A stretch of DNA of 64,000 nt from Rhodoferax sp. TS-BS-61-7 (GCF_002943465.1 NZ_PTQY01000003.1:248001-312000), one strand, 5' to 3'; shown: positions 49,758 through 59,820, counted from the stretch's first letter. Notes: generated by a model from the sequence alone, not told the origin. Numbers and translations are program-made.

Positions 49758-49775
49758 TATAGGGTTTACCCTATA
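49758..49775. promoter_or_regulatory. Palindrome TATAGGGTTTACCCTATA upstream of the small gene at 49812
   Basis: Perfect 7-bp arms around TTTA, 36 nt before the ATG at 49812 and 134 nt from the divergent TTT gene. The outer TATA could overlap a -10 region. It looks like an operator for a dimeric repressor, which is not identified. Confidence 0.5.
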
Positions 49776-49811
49776 CTGCAGTGCAACATCGTTCATTTTG
49801 GAGGTTTCACC

Positions 49812-50093
49812 ATGGCCAGCACTGCAATCCGTACCCCCCATTTCGCCCCCGCCCAACAGCCCAGCGTGGGCCAGGCACTGCGCGACCTGCTGGTGTCTGC
49901 ACGCGCCCTGAGTGTGGCCCTGTGGGCAGCCGCTTTCCAGAGCCAAGCCACGGCGCCCGTGGAGTTGGACGAAGCCAGCCAACTGCGTGCCATGGCCGAC
50001 GATGCCGCAGCGTCCGACCCTGGTTTTGCCCAAGACTTGTACGCCCTGGCCGACCGCGTGGAACGCGCGGCCATTGCTGCGCACAACATCTGA
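49812..50093 (+). CDS. Small hypothetical protein, all-helical
   Basis: A 93-residue protein without signal peptide. It shows two to three helices (VGQALRDLLVSARALSVALW; QLRAMADDAAASDPGFAQDLY; DRVERAAIAAHN) and resembles small DUF1127-neighbour or stress-type proteins only in general character. A GGAGG site lies before the ATG, a palindromic operator candidate upstream and a clear terminator downstream, so it is probably a monocistronic, regulated gene. I do not recognise the family. Confidence 0.7.
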   Translation: MASTAIRTPHFAPAQQPSVGQALRDLLVSARALSVALWAAAFQSQATAPVELDEASQLRAMADDAAASDPGFAQDLYALADRVERAAIAAHNI

Positions 50094-50110
50094 TCGCCCG
50101 CGCCCCTGAA

Positions 50111-50137
50111 AGCGCCCTCCTGGGGGCGCTTTTTTTA
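50111..50137 (+). terminator. Rho-independent terminator after the small gene
   Basis: AGCGCCC and GGGCGCT pair around a short loop and are followed by seven T. It ends the transcript of the gene at 49812. Confidence 0.88.
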
Positions 50138-50202
50138 TGCCTGCAAGAACGGCATGGCGGCACTTCTGGCCCTAGAGGGAAGGTCGGATCAAAGTCCGTG
50201 CC

Positions 50203-50230
50203 CTTGAAACGTCCACAAAAGGCCTTATCA
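50203..50230 (+). promoter_or_regulatory. Sigma-32-like heat-shock promoter for groESL
   Basis: CTTGAAA (50203-50209) is an exact -35 match to the heat-shock consensus; 13 nt later CCTTATCA (50223-50230) is a weaker match to CCCCATNT. It directly precedes the CIRCE element. Confidence 0.6.
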
Positions 50231-50257
50231 TTAGCACTCGTTGGTGTGGAGTGCTAA
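50231..50257 (+). promoter_or_regulatory. CIRCE element (HrcA operator) upstream of groES
   Basis: TTAGCACTC-N9-GAGTGCTAA matches the CIRCE consensus exactly. HrcA bound here represses groESL until heat shock. The element is about 85 nt before the groES start. Confidence 0.95.
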
Positions 50258-50342
50258 CAGCACCCATCCTACAAGTTCATGTGTGTTCGCCCCCGGGTGG
50301 GCACCTGTTCCCTTTCTCGTTTCAAAACCTAGGAGATTCCTC

Positions 50343-50633
50343 ATGAAACTGCGTCCTTTGGCAGACCGCGTGATCGTCAAACGCGTCGAAAGCGAAACCA
50401 AGACTGCCTCCGGCATCTACATCCCCGACAACGCTGCAGAGAAGCCTGACCAAGGCGAAGTGCTGGCTGTAGGCCCCGGCAAGACCAACGACAAGGGCGA
50501 AACCAAGGCTTTGACCGTCAAGGTTGGCGACCGTGTGTTGTTCGGCAAGTACTCCGGCCAGACCGTGAAGATCGACGGCGACGAGCTGCTGGTGATGAAA
50601 GAAGACGACCTGTTCGCGGTTGTTGAAAAGTAA
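50343..50633 (+). CDS. groES: Co-chaperonin GroES
   Basis: The 96-residue GroES caps the GroEL folding chamber. It starts [18 protein letters not shown], has the mobile loop region [14 protein letters not shown], and ends [16 protein letters not shown] lies before the ATG. CIRCE and a sigma-32-like promoter lie upstream, and groEL follows after 162 bp, a longer gap than usual that contains an interspersed repeat. Confidence 0.98.
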   Translation: MKLRPLADRVIVKRVESETKTASGIYIPDNAAEKPDQGEVLAVGPGKTNDKGETKALTVKVGDRVLFGKYSGQTVKIDGDELLVMKEDDLFAVVEK

Positions 50634-50650
50634 ATCGCATAGCGATTTAC
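50630..50650. other. Hairpin on the groES stop codon
   Basis: GTAAATCGC-ATA-GCGATTTAC is a perfect 9-bp stem that includes the TAA stop of groES, followed by TTTC. It may attenuate or process the groES-groEL message. Smaller inverted sequences (ACTTTGC/GCAAAGT and GGGGC/GCCCC) follow it. Confidence 0.5.
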
Positions 50651-50719
50651 TTTCGGTGACGGCTCACTTTGCGAAGCAAAGTTAAGGGGCAAAGCCCCGG
50701 CCAGAACCAAAAACAAGTC

Positions 50720-50777
50720 ACTATCAAATAAATAGCTGGTTGCGCAATATCTATGCGGGCTAGCGGCATATTTCACT
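50720..50777 (+). repeat. Interspersed repeat copy 10, between groES and groEL
   Basis: It reads ACTATCAAATAAATAGCTGG, TTGCGCAATATCTATGCGGG, CTAGCGGCATATTTCACT. It ends about 18 nt before the groEL ATG and so forms much of the intergenic mRNA. Confidence 0.88.
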
Positions 50778-50780
50778 TAA

Positions 50781-52442
<1,662 letters not shown>

Positions 52443-52474
52443 TTGCTCCTTGCCTGAGGGCGCATGGCGGCGTT

Positions 52475-52515
52475 GCAAACGCTTGCCGTACCAGAGGTAC
52501 TGTCAGCGCGTTTGC
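52475..52515. other. Structured intergenic element after groEL
   Basis: GCAAACGC (52475-52482) pairs with GCGTTTGC (52508-52515), and inside them GTACC-AGA-GGTAC forms a second hairpin. The element lies between the groEL stop and its terminator. It looks like a folded RNA or a second intergenic repeat. Confidence 0.45.
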
Positions 52516-52581
52516 GCCTTGCCCTGCACCCTCATGCTGCGTCGTTGTAGCGTTGTTGCGCTCGACCCTACGCCAAATAAA

Positions 52582-52616
52582 AAGCCCCGCAAGGTTTTGC
52601 CTTGCGGGGCTTTTTT
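52582..52616. terminator. Rho-independent terminator after groEL
   Basis: AAGCCCCGCAAGG pairs with CCTTGCGGGGCTT around TTTTG and is followed by TTTTTT; A residues on the other side make it potentially bidirectional for the convergent HAD gene. Confidence 0.92.
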
Positions 52617-52626
52617 ACGTCTGGTT

Positions 52627-52685
52627 TACTATGTTTTTAATAGCTAATTGCGCAGTATCGACGTGGGCTAGAGGCCTATTTTGCT
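52627..52685 (+). repeat. Interspersed repeat copy 11, overlapping the 3' end of the HAD gene
   Basis: It reads TACTATGTTTTTAATAGCTA, ATTGCGCAGTATCGACGTGG, GCTAGAGGCCTATTTTGCTT. The complementary strand of GGCTAGAGGCC provides the last codons and TAG stop of the HAD phosphatase gene. Confidence 0.88.
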
Positions 52686-53318
52686 TAAACCTGCGGCTTG
52701 CAGCGCCTGTGTGACTTGCGGTGCACTCTTGAAGTGAATGCCGTGCCAGCCCTGTGCCTGTGCGGCCTCGATGTTGCCCAGCAAGTCGTCGATAAAGATG
52801 GTCTTGGCGGGCTCCAGCGCGTAGCAGTTTTGCAGCAGCTGGTAGATAGCCGCTTCGGGTTTGATGAGCAGCACATCGCCCGAAAAAATGCCGCCGTCAA
52901 ACGCCTTGAGGAAGGAGTGCAGGCGCTCCAGCGTGCGCGCGTAGGGCACAGGCATGTTCGACAGGAAGTAGAGATGCAGCGGCTCGCCACCGTTGGCCTG
53001 CTGCTGGGTGCGCAACGCGTCCAGCCGGTTCAGCAGCGCGATTGACTCGGGCATGGGCACCAGGCGTTCGCCAATGCCTTCCACCAGCTTGGTCAGCGCC
53101 GCCCGGTCCAGCCCGAGGCGGGCCACGGTACGGTCAATCACCTCGGGCATGGAGACCGTGCCGCGGTCAAACCCCTGCCAGTCGGCATGGCCAAACACCT
53201 CGTGTGCCAGATGGCCGGCCAGCGCCGGTGTGGGCGCGTGGTCGGGAAAACATTCGGTCACCAGGTCCACAGGGCGCCAGGTGAATAACACCGCGCCAAA
53301 GTCAAACACCACATTCAT
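52668..53318 (-). CDS. HAD family hydrolase (YihX-like phosphatase)
   Basis: A 216-residue haloacid-dehalogenase-type phosphatase. Motif I is FDFGAVLF, with Gly in place of the second Asp, as in the DFGGV type; motif II FLSNMP, a motif III Lys in LLIKPEAAIY, and motif IV IFIDDLLGN are visible. It resembles YihX, a sugar-1-phosphate phosphatase, but specificity is unproven. It overlaps ycaQ by 4 bp (ATGA). The last residues (KIGL) and the stop codon come from an interspersed repeat copy. Confidence 0.88.
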   Translation of the reverse strand: MNVVFDFGAVLFTWRPVDLVTECFPDHAPTPALAGHLAHEVFGHADWQGFDRGTVSMPEVIDRTVARLGLDRAALTKLVEGIGERLVPMPESIALLNRLDALRTQQQANGGEPLHLYFLSNMPVPYARTLERLHSFLKAFDGGIFSGDVLLIKPEAAIYQLLQNCYALEPAKTIFIDDLLGNIEAAQAQGWHGIHFKSAPQVTQALQAAGLSKIGL

Positions 53319-54565
53319 GCGTCAGGTCTTTCAAGTTTCAGATTCTTCAGGGCGCGCCGCAGCGGCGCTGCCAGCTTGGCCGGTTGGGTGCGCGTGATGC
53401 GCACCTGCGGTGTGCCGTGCCAGTCAGCACTGCGCTGGATGGCCTGGGCCACATCGGTCAGGTGATCGTTGGTCCACACCAGACCGGGCTGGGCATACAG
53501 TGCGCGCACCTCGAACACGCCCTCGGCCCGGTGCGCTTTTGCGTCCAGCCGGCCAATCAGCTCACCGCGGCAGAGGATGGGCAGCACAAAGTAGCCGTAC
53601 ACGCGCTTCTCTTCGGGCGTGTAGCACTCCAGCCGGTAGTCAAAGTCAAACAAGGTGGAGGCGCGCTCGCGGTCCCACACCACGGGGTCAAACGGCGAGA
53701 GCAGCGCGGTGTGCGTGGCCTGTAGCTTGCCAGCGCTGGCCTTTTTTAGCAGCGCGGCGTGGCTGGTGTGCACATAGCCGGGAGCGTCCCAGCCCTCCAC
53801 CGCCACGCGCTGCACGGTGCCGGCGTCCACCAGCGCGTCCAGGTCCACATCTTTGAAACGCGGTTTGGTGCGGAAGTAGTCGTTCACCCAACGCGCCTGG
53901 GTGATACCCAGTGCGGCGATGGCTTTTTCGATGAGGTGGGTGTGCAGTGTGGCCTCGCTGTGCTGGGGAGCCTGCTGCTGCAGCTGCGGCGCCACGCGCT
54001 CGCTGAGGTCGTAGACGCGGTGGAAGTTCTCGCGCCGCGCAATCATCAGCTCACCCAGCCCGAACAATGCCTCCAGCCAACGTTTCTCGTCCTTCCAGCC
54101 CCACCAGGCGCCACCCTTGCCCTCGGGTCGCTCAAAGTCGGATGACTTCACGGGGCCGTTGGTGCGGATGTGCTCAAGCAGCTTGTCCAGGTGCGGGCGC
54201 TGCGCTGAGGCCAGTTTGCGTGCATTAGCCACACCCCAATGCTGGCGGGCGTGCCGGTTGTAGGCGCGGTGAACATGCAAGTCGTCCACATGCGCAAAGC
54301 AGGCCTCGTGCGCCCAGGTTTCAAACACCTTGGCGGTAGCCAGCGTGTCTTCCAGCCATTCACGCGGGTAGTCACCCAGACGCGAATGCAATACGAGGTA
54401 GGGACTGCGCGAGACCACATGGATGGTGTCGATCTGCAGCAGCGCCATGCGCTGGATGCAGGCCGCAACATCAGCGCGTTTGGCTACGCGCGTGGGCGGC
54501 TGCAGCAGGCCCTGCACTGCGAGGTGCAGGTTGCGGGCTTGCGCAAGCGAGAGAGAAATACTCAT
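53315..54565 (-). CDS. ycaQ: DNA glycosylase YcaQ (winged-helix, AlkZ family)
   Basis: The 416-residue product closely follows E. coli YcaQ, a glycosylase that unhooks interstrand crosslinks and removes bulky N7-alkylguanines. The catalytic Q-X-D motif is in ALLQIDTIHVV near residue 50; ARSPYLVL-like RSPYLVLHSRLGDYP, FETWAHEACF, LSPFDPVVWDRERA and YRLECYTPEEKRVYGYFVLP are all family blocks. The ATG at 54565 gives the conserved start SLSLAQARNLHL. It is followed by the HAD gene with an ATGA overlap. It adds to the DNA repair genes at the left end of the window. Confidence 0.93.
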   Translation of the reverse strand: MSISLSLAQARNLHLAVQGLLQPPTRVAKRADVAACIQRMALLQIDTIHVVSRSPYLVLHSRLGDYPREWLEDTLATAKVFETWAHEACFAHVDDLHVHRAYNRHARQHWGVANARKLASAQRPHLDKLLEHIRTNGPVKSSDFERPEGKGGAWWGWKDEKRWLEALFGLGELMIARRENFHRVYDLSERVAPQLQQQAPQHSEATLHTHLIEKAIAALGITQARWVNDYFRTKPRFKDVDLDALVDAGTVQRVAVEGWDAPGYVHTSHAALLKKASAGKLQATHTALLSPFDPVVWDRERASTLFDFDYRLECYTPEEKRVYGYFVLPILCRGELIGRLDAKAHRAEGVFEVRALYAQPGLVWTNDHLTDVAQAIQRSADWHGTPQVRITRTQPAKLAAPLRRALKNLKLERPDA

Positions 54566-54727
54566 GGATGCATGGAGCCTAGGCCACCCAACGCCCCGCA
54601 GCATGCAGGGGCGCGGTGGCGGGCGATTTGGCTTCGCCGAAACTGCGTTTTCTGCGGTTCGGCAGTATGAGCCCGCCGCCGTGCGCCTGCGTGCTGTGCG
54701 AGTGCCAGACAACGCACAGGCAAAAGG

Positions 54728-56296
54728 TCAGCTCCGCAGGCGCGCCAGCAAACCGGCGGTGGAACCATCCAACCCAGTGACATCACCGGAAGCCAGACGC
54801 GGCTCAATCTCCTTGGCCAGCACCTTGCCCAGCTCCACACCCCACTGGTCAAAACTGTTGATGCCCCACAGGCTGCCGCTGACAAACACGCGGTGCTCCT
54901 GCAGCGCAATCAGGGCGCCCAGCGCGGCCGGGGTCAGGTCGTCCAGCAACAGGAAAGTGCTGGGGCGGTTGCCCGTGAAATGCTTGTGGCCACCCGCATC
55001 GCTCTTGCCCTGCAACAGGGCCTGGGCTTGCGCCAGCACATTGGCCAGCAACAGCGGCTGGTGACCCTTCAGATCATGGCGCGCCTTCTTGACGGCGATG
55101 AACTCCATGGGCACCACATCGGTCCCCTGGTGCAGCATCTGAAAGTAAGCATGCTGGCCGTTGGTGCCGGGCTCGCCCCACAGCACGGGGGAGGTACCAA
55201 ACGGCAGCGCTTCACCCGATGCGTCCACACGCTTGCCGTTACTTTCCATCTCCAGCTGCTGCAGGTAGGCCGGCACGCGGCGCAGCGCGCTGTGGTACGG
55301 CGCAATGCTGCGACTGGTGAAGCCGTGGAAGTTGCGGTACCAGACGTCCAGCAAGCCCAGGCGCACCGGCAGGTTGCTTTCCAGCGGCGCGGTGCGAAAG
55401 TGCTCGTCCATCGCATGGGCACCGGCCAAAAATTCGCGGAAGCCCGCAGCGCCAATGGCAATCGCCAAGGGCAGACCGATGGCCGACCACATGGAGTAAC
55501 GGCCGCCCACCCAGTCCCAGAAGCCGAAGGTGGTAGTGATGCCAAAGGCATTGGCCGCCGGCACATTGGTGGTCAGCGCGGCGAAGTGGCGCGCAATGTC
55601 GGTACCACCTTGTGCTTCGAACCAGGCCTTGGCCGAGGCGGCGTTGGTCATGGTTTCGATGGTGGTGAAGGTCTTGCTGGCAATCAGGAAGACCGTGCTC
55701 TCCACCTTCAGGTGCGGCAACTTGGCGGCCAGTTCATGGCCGTCCACATTGCTCACAAAGTGCAGGCGCTTGCCGGTGGTGGCAAACGCGTCCAGCGCCA
55801 GCACCGCCATCTGCGGGCCCAGGTCGGAGCCGCCGATGCCGATGTTCACCACGTCGGTGATGGCCTTGTCGGCGCGCACCTTCTCGGCGTAGGCCAGCAT
55901 GGCGTCCAGCGTACTGTGCACCTTGGCCTGCTCGCCCGCTACAAATTCGGTAGCTGCTCCCGCATAGTTGACGGGGGCTCCGGGCGGATTACGCAACAAA
56001 ACGTGCCACACCTCGCGCTGCTCGGTGTTGTTGATCTTCTGGCCGGCGAACATGGCGTCGCGGTGTTCCAACACGCCGCTTTGGCGCGCCAAGTCGAACA
56101 ACAAGGCTTCAGTCGCCGCGTCGATGCGGTTCTTCGACAGATCGGCAAACACATAGGGCGCCTCCTGGCTGAAGCGGCCAAAGCGCTGGGCGTCCGCCTT
56201 GAAGGCCTCGCGCACATCCAGCGCCTTGCCGGTGGCGTCATAAGCGGCTTGCAGGGCGCCCCAGGCGGGCGTTCGGTCACAACGGGTACGTGTCAT
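54728..56296 (-). CDS. pgi: Glucose-6-phosphate isomerase
   Basis: Pgi interconverts glucose-6-phosphate and fructose-6-phosphate. The 522-residue protein has the sugar-phosphate loop NIGIGGSDLGPQMAV, the family signatures FVSNVDGHELA and SKTFTTIETM, the catalytic segment VGGRYSMWSAIGLP, and the C-terminal SFDQWGVELGK with the catalytic Lys. It lies just downstream of tal on the same strand, in a sugar phosphate cluster with zwf and hexR. A diverged repeat copy is translated as part of NYAGAATEFVAG. Confidence 0.97.
   Translation of the reverse strand: MTRTRCDRTPAWGALQAAYDATGKALDVREAFKADAQRFGRFSQEAPYVFADLSKNRIDAATEALLFDLARQSGVLEHRDAMFAGQKINNTEQREVWHVLLRNPPGAPVNYAGAATEFVAGEQAKVHSTLDAMLAYAEKVRADKAITDVVNIGIGGSDLGPQMAVLALDAFATTGKRLHFVSNVDGHELAAKLPHLKVESTVFLIASKTFTTIETMTNAASAKAWFEAQGGTDIARHFAALTTNVPAANAFGITTTFGFWDWVGGRYSMWSAIGLPLAIAIGAAGFREFLAGAHAMDEHFRTAPLESNLPVRLGLLDVWYRNFHGFTSRSIAPYHSALRRVPAYLQQLEMESNGKRVDASGEALPFGTSPVLWGEPGTNGQHAYFQMLHQGTDVVPMEFIAVKKARHDLKGHQPLLLANVLAQAQALLQGKSDAGGHKHFTGNRPSTFLLLDDLTPAALGALIALQEHRVFVSGSLWGINSFDQWGVELGKVLAKEIEPRLASGDVTGLDGSTAGLLARLRS
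55938..55979 (+). repeat. Interspersed repeat copy 12, inside pgi (antisense to it)
   Basis: It reads GCTACAAATTCGGTAGCTGC then TCCCGCATAGTTGACGGGGG CT, a diverged copy. It is translated from the minus strand within Pgi without breaking the frame. Confidence 0.65.
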
Positions 56297-56344
56297 AGTC
56301 TTTAATCAGTTGAGGACAGAGCTGAAGGTCTGTCCCGCAAAGTA

Positions 56345-57292
56345 TCAAGCCGCCAGCAACAGCTGTTCCAGCTTCACCGCGTCCACGCAGAACGCGCGGA
56401 TGCCTTCGGCCAGTTTCTCGGTGGCCATGGCGTCGTTGTTCAGCGCCAGGCGGAAGCTTGCTTCGTCGTAGCTGATGGGTTCCAGCGCCAAGTCCTTGGC
56501 CGTGTCGGCGTTCAGGGCCTGGGTCAATGGTGCGTCGGTGGCGGCCAGGATGGCCAGCAGGTCGGGGCTGATGGTCAGCAGGTCGCAGCCGGCCAGGGCC
56601 GTAATCTGGCCTACGTTGCGGAAGCTGGCGCCCATCACCTCGGTTTTGATGCCGAACTTCTTGTAGTAGTTGTAGATCTGCGCCACGGACTTCACGCCGG
56701 GGTCGTTGGCCAACGCGTTATCGGCTTCCACCCAGGCGGCGCCGGCGCTCTTTTTGTACCAGTCGTAAATGCGGCCCACGAACGGGGAAATCAGCTGCAC
56801 CTTGGCCTGGCCGCAAGCCACGGCTTGGCAGAACGCGAACAACAAGGTCAGGTTGGTGCGGATGCCCTTGCGCTCCAACTGCTCGGCGGCCTTGATGCCT
56901 TCCCAGGTGGAGGCGACCTTGATCAGCACGCGGTCGGAGTGGATGCCTTGCGCCTGGTACAGCTCGATCAGGCGTTCACCACGCGCCACGGTGGCGTTGG
57001 TGTCAAAGCTCAGACGGGCGTCCACTTCGGTGGACACGCGGCCGGGAATGATGGAGAGGATTTCGCAGCCAAAGCGCACCAGCAAGCGGTCCACGATCTC
57101 GTCCATGGGGCGGCCACGGAACTGGTTCACCGTGTCTTTCACCAGCGGCGCGTAGTCGGCCTTCTGCACGGCCTTCAGGATTAGCGACGGGTTGGTGGTC
57201 GCGTCTTGCGGCTTGAAGGCGTCGAGCTGCTTGAAGTCGCCGGTGTCGGCCACCACGGTGGTGAATTGTTTGAGTGCGTCGAGTTGGTTCAT
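56345..57292 (-). CDS. tal: Transaldolase
   Basis: Transaldolase moves a dihydroxyacetone unit between sugar phosphates in the pentose phosphate pathway. The 315-residue protein (TalB type) has the start [29 protein letters not shown], the Schiff-base Lys in [15 protein letters not shown] near residue 130, and [13 protein letters not shown]. The ATG at 57292 gives the family start; a longer frame enters the divergent control region. It is divergent from zwf, with a shared operator candidate, and is followed by pgi after 48 bp. Confidence 0.97.
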   Translation of the reverse strand: MNQLDALKQFTTVVADTGDFKQLDAFKPQDATTNPSLILKAVQKADYAPLVKDTVNQFRGRPMDEIVDRLLVRFGCEILSIIPGRVSTEVDARLSFDTNATVARGERLIELYQAQGIHSDRVLIKVASTWEGIKAAEQLERKGIRTNLTLLFAFCQAVACGQAKVQLISPFVGRIYDWYKKSAGAAWVEADNALANDPGVKSVAQIYNYYKKFGIKTEVMGASFRNVGQITALAGCDLLTISPDLLAILAATDAPLTQALNADTAKDLALEPISYDEASFRLALNNDAMATEKLAEGIRAFCVDAVKLEQLLLAA

Positions 57293-57381
57293 GGAGGGCG
57301 CGGGCCAAAGGCCAAGGTTGAAGACTAGGGGAAAACCAGCAATTTCTTGTGGTTTGTTCCCTTGAATTATCAATGAAACAA

Positions 57382-57413
57382 AGTTACATTACAACGTCAT
57401 CTTTCATGTAACT
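57382..57413. promoter_or_regulatory. Inverted repeat in the tal-zwf divergent region, candidate HexR operator
   Basis: AGTTACAT (57382-57389) and ATGTAACT (57406-57413) are exact inverse complements with 16 nt between. The flanking TGAAACAAAGTTACA, read on the other strand, resembles the HexR box TGTAATTAAATTACA. The hexR-like gene lies just after zwf, so control of both tal-pgi and zwf is likely. Confidence 0.55.
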
Positions 57414-57434
57414 CTTAAACGTACCACCTGTCTT

Positions 57435-58901
57435 ATGAGCTTTGATCTAGTCATGTTTGGCGGCACCGGCGATTTGGCCTGGCGCAAGTTGATGCCCGCG
57501 TTGTTTCAGGCGTTTCGCCATGGCTCGCTGCCAGAGGGTGGGCGCATTATCGGCGTCGGCCGTGACAACCTCAGCCACGAGCAATACCGCGCCCTGATCC
57601 AGTCCCGCTTCGAAAAAGTGGAGCTGGCCAAGCGCCCCAGTGCCGAAGAGTTTGCCCGCTTTGCCGCCATCCTCGAATTCCAGCGCATGGACCTGTCCAA
57701 GCCGGATGACTACGCGGCCTTGGCCGAAACCCTGAACGCCCGCAATGCCGACAGCGTGGTGATCTACGTGGCCACCGCACCCAGTCTGTTCACCAATGTG
57801 TGTGAGCAGCTGGCCGCCGCGGGTCTGAACACGCCCAAAACCCGCGTGGTGCTAGAAAAACCACTGGGCCATGACCTGGCCTCCAACCGCGCGATCAACC
57901 AGACCGTGCGCCGCTTCTTTGAAGAAAAGCAGATCTTCCGCATCGACCACTACCTGGGCAAGCCCTCGGTACAAAACCTGTTTGCCATGCGTTTTGGCAA
58001 CGCTCTGTTTGAGCCGCTGTGGCGCCGTGAGCACATCGCCAACATCCAGATCACCATCGCAGAAGACCTGGGCGTGGAAAGCCGCGGCGCGTTCTACGAG
58101 ACCACGGGCGCCCTGCGCGACATGGTGCAAAACCACGCGCTGCAACTGCTGTGCGCGATTGCAATGGAACCTCCGATCAATTCACACGCCGATGCCATCC
58201 GCGACGAAAAACTCAAGGTATTGCGTTCCCTCAAGCCCTGGACGGCGGAAACGCTGAAACAGGACGTGGTGCGCGGCCAGTATTCCGCAGGCACCAGCGG
58301 CGGCAACAAAGTACCCGGCTATCGCGAAGAAACCGGGGTTGACCCCAAGAGCAATACCGAAACCTTTGTCGCCCTGCGCACCGAGATCGCCAACTGGCGC
58401 TGGGCTGGCGTGCCCTTCTATATCCGCACCGGCAAACGCCTGGCGGGTCGCGATGCACGCATCGTCATCAACTTCCGCCCCACGCCCCACGCCATCTACG
58501 ACTCCAACGAAGGTGCGGCCAACCGCCTCATCATCAACCTGCAACCCAAGGACGGCCTGGAGCTGCATTTGCTGGCCCAGGGCCAGGACAACCGCCAGTC
58601 GCGCAGCACTGCCTCGCAAACGCTGGCGCCGGTGCAGCTGGACCTGGACTTTGACAAGCGCTTCGGTTCCGAACGTGTGGGCGCCTACGAGCGCCTGTTG
58701 CTGGACGTGATTGACGGCCGCCTAAACCTGTTTGTGCGCAGCGATGAGCAGGAAGAAGCTTGGCGCTGGGTTGAACCCATGCTGGAACACTGGGCTGCCG
58801 ATACACAAGGCCCACGCCTGTATGCAGCTGGCACATGGGGCCCAAGTGCATCGAGCGCCATGATTGCACGCGACGGCTTTTGCTGGAGCGAAGAGTCCTG
58901 A
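57435..58901 (+). CDS. zwf: Glucose-6-phosphate 1-dehydrogenase
   Basis: Zwf oxidises glucose-6-phosphate to 6-phosphogluconolactone, giving NADPH. The 488-residue protein has the nucleotide-binding start VMFGGTGDLAWRKLMPAL, the active-site motif RIDHYLGKPSVQN near residue 170 with catalytic His, and FYIRTGKRL. It is divergent from tal and followed by hexR after about 70 bp, which fits HexR control of sugar catabolism. Confidence 0.97.
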   Translation: MSFDLVMFGGTGDLAWRKLMPALFQAFRHGSLPEGGRIIGVGRDNLSHEQYRALIQSRFEKVELAKRPSAEEFARFAAILEFQRMDLSKPDDYAALAETLNARNADSVVIYVATAPSLFTNVCEQLAAAGLNTPKTRVVLEKPLGHDLASNRAINQTVRRFFEEKQIFRIDHYLGKPSVQNLFAMRFGNALFEPLWRREHIANIQITIAEDLGVESRGAFYETTGALRDMVQNHALQLLCAIAMEPPINSHADAIRDEKLKVLRSLKPWTAETLKQDVVRGQYSAGTSGGNKVPGYREETGVDPKSNTETFVALRTEIANWRWAGVPFYIRTGKRLAGRDARIVINFRPTPHAIYDSNEGAANRLIINLQPKDGLELHLLAQGQDNRQSRSTASQTLAPVQLDLDFDKRFGSERVGAYERLLLDVIDGRLNLFVRSDEQEEAWRWVEPMLEHWAADTQGPRLYAAGTWGPSASSAMIARDGFCWSEES

Positions 58902-58971
58902 GTTGTTGAACTGTGTTGTGTAGCAGTGCTGTGGCCTTCCGCCACAGGCTGCTGCCTGAGGAACTGTGACT

Positions 58972-59820
58972 ATGTTGGACCGAATCAAAGCCTCATTGCC
59001 ATCGCTGGCCCCCGCCGAGCAACGGGTGGGCAAGCTCTGCCTGGCAGACCCGCGCGCGTTTGCCAAACTGCCTGTCAGTGAATTGGCCGACCGCGCCCAT
59101 GTGAGCAAACCTACCGTGGTGCGGTTTTGCCGCAGCGTGGGTTACGACGGCCTCTCGGATTTCAAACTGAAGCTGGCAGGCACTGTGAACGAAGGTGTGC
59201 CTTTCATCCACCGCAGTGTGGACACGGACGACAAGACGGGCGATGTCATGGTCAAAGTCATCGACAACACGGTGGCCGCCTTCCTCAAATATCGCAACGA
59301 TGCATCCACGATGGCGATTGAAAAAGCCGTGTTGGCACTGGTAGACGCCTACGGTGCGGGCCGGCAAATCCAGTTCTTTGGTGTCGGTAATTCCGGCATC
59401 GTGGCGCAAGACGCGCAGCACAAGTTCTTCCGTCTGGGTATCAACACCACCGCCTACAGCGACGGCCATATGCAGGTAATGAGTGCCTCCATCCTGGGCC
59501 CTGGCGACTGTGTGGTCGTCATCAGCAATTCCGGCCGCACCCGTGACCTCATGGACGCCTGCGACATTGCCCGTAAAAATGGCGCAACCACCATCGTCAT
59601 CACCGCAAGCGGCTCGCCGCTGGCCAGTGCCGGCCACATCCACCTGAGCGCCGACCACCCCGAAGGCTTCGACCGCTACAGCCCCATGGTCTCACGCCTG
59701 CTGCACCTGATGATCATCGACATCCTCGCCACCTGCGTCGCCCTGCGCATCGGCAGCAACAAGCTGCAACCCTTGCTGCGCGAGATGAAGCACAATTTAC
59801 GGAACAAGCGATACGCCTGA
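58972..59820 (+). CDS. hexR: RpiR family regulator HexR
   Basis: A 282-residue repressor-type protein with an N-terminal RpiR helix-turn-helix (AEQRVGKLCLADP, then VSELADRAHVSKPTVVRFCR) and a C-terminal SIS sugar-phosphate domain (QFFGVGNSGIVAQDAQHKF, VVVISNSGRTRDLM). In other proteobacteria HexR senses 2-keto-3-deoxy-6-phosphogluconate and represses zwf and related genes. Position after zwf supports this. The ATG at 58972 is preferred; a GTG two codons earlier is possible. Confidence 0.93.
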   Translation: MLDRIKASLPSLAPAEQRVGKLCLADPRAFAKLPVSELADRAHVSKPTVVRFCRSVGYDGLSDFKLKLAGTVNEGVPFIHRSVDTDDKTGDVMVKVIDNTVAAFLKYRNDASTMAIEKAVLALVDAYGAGRQIQFFGVGNSGIVAQDAQHKFFRLGINTTAYSDGHMQVMSASILGPGDCVVVISNSGRTRDLMDACDIARKNGATTIVITASGSPLASAGHIHLSADHPEGFDRYSPMVSRLLHLMIIDILATCVALRIGSNKLQPLLREMKHNLRNKRYA

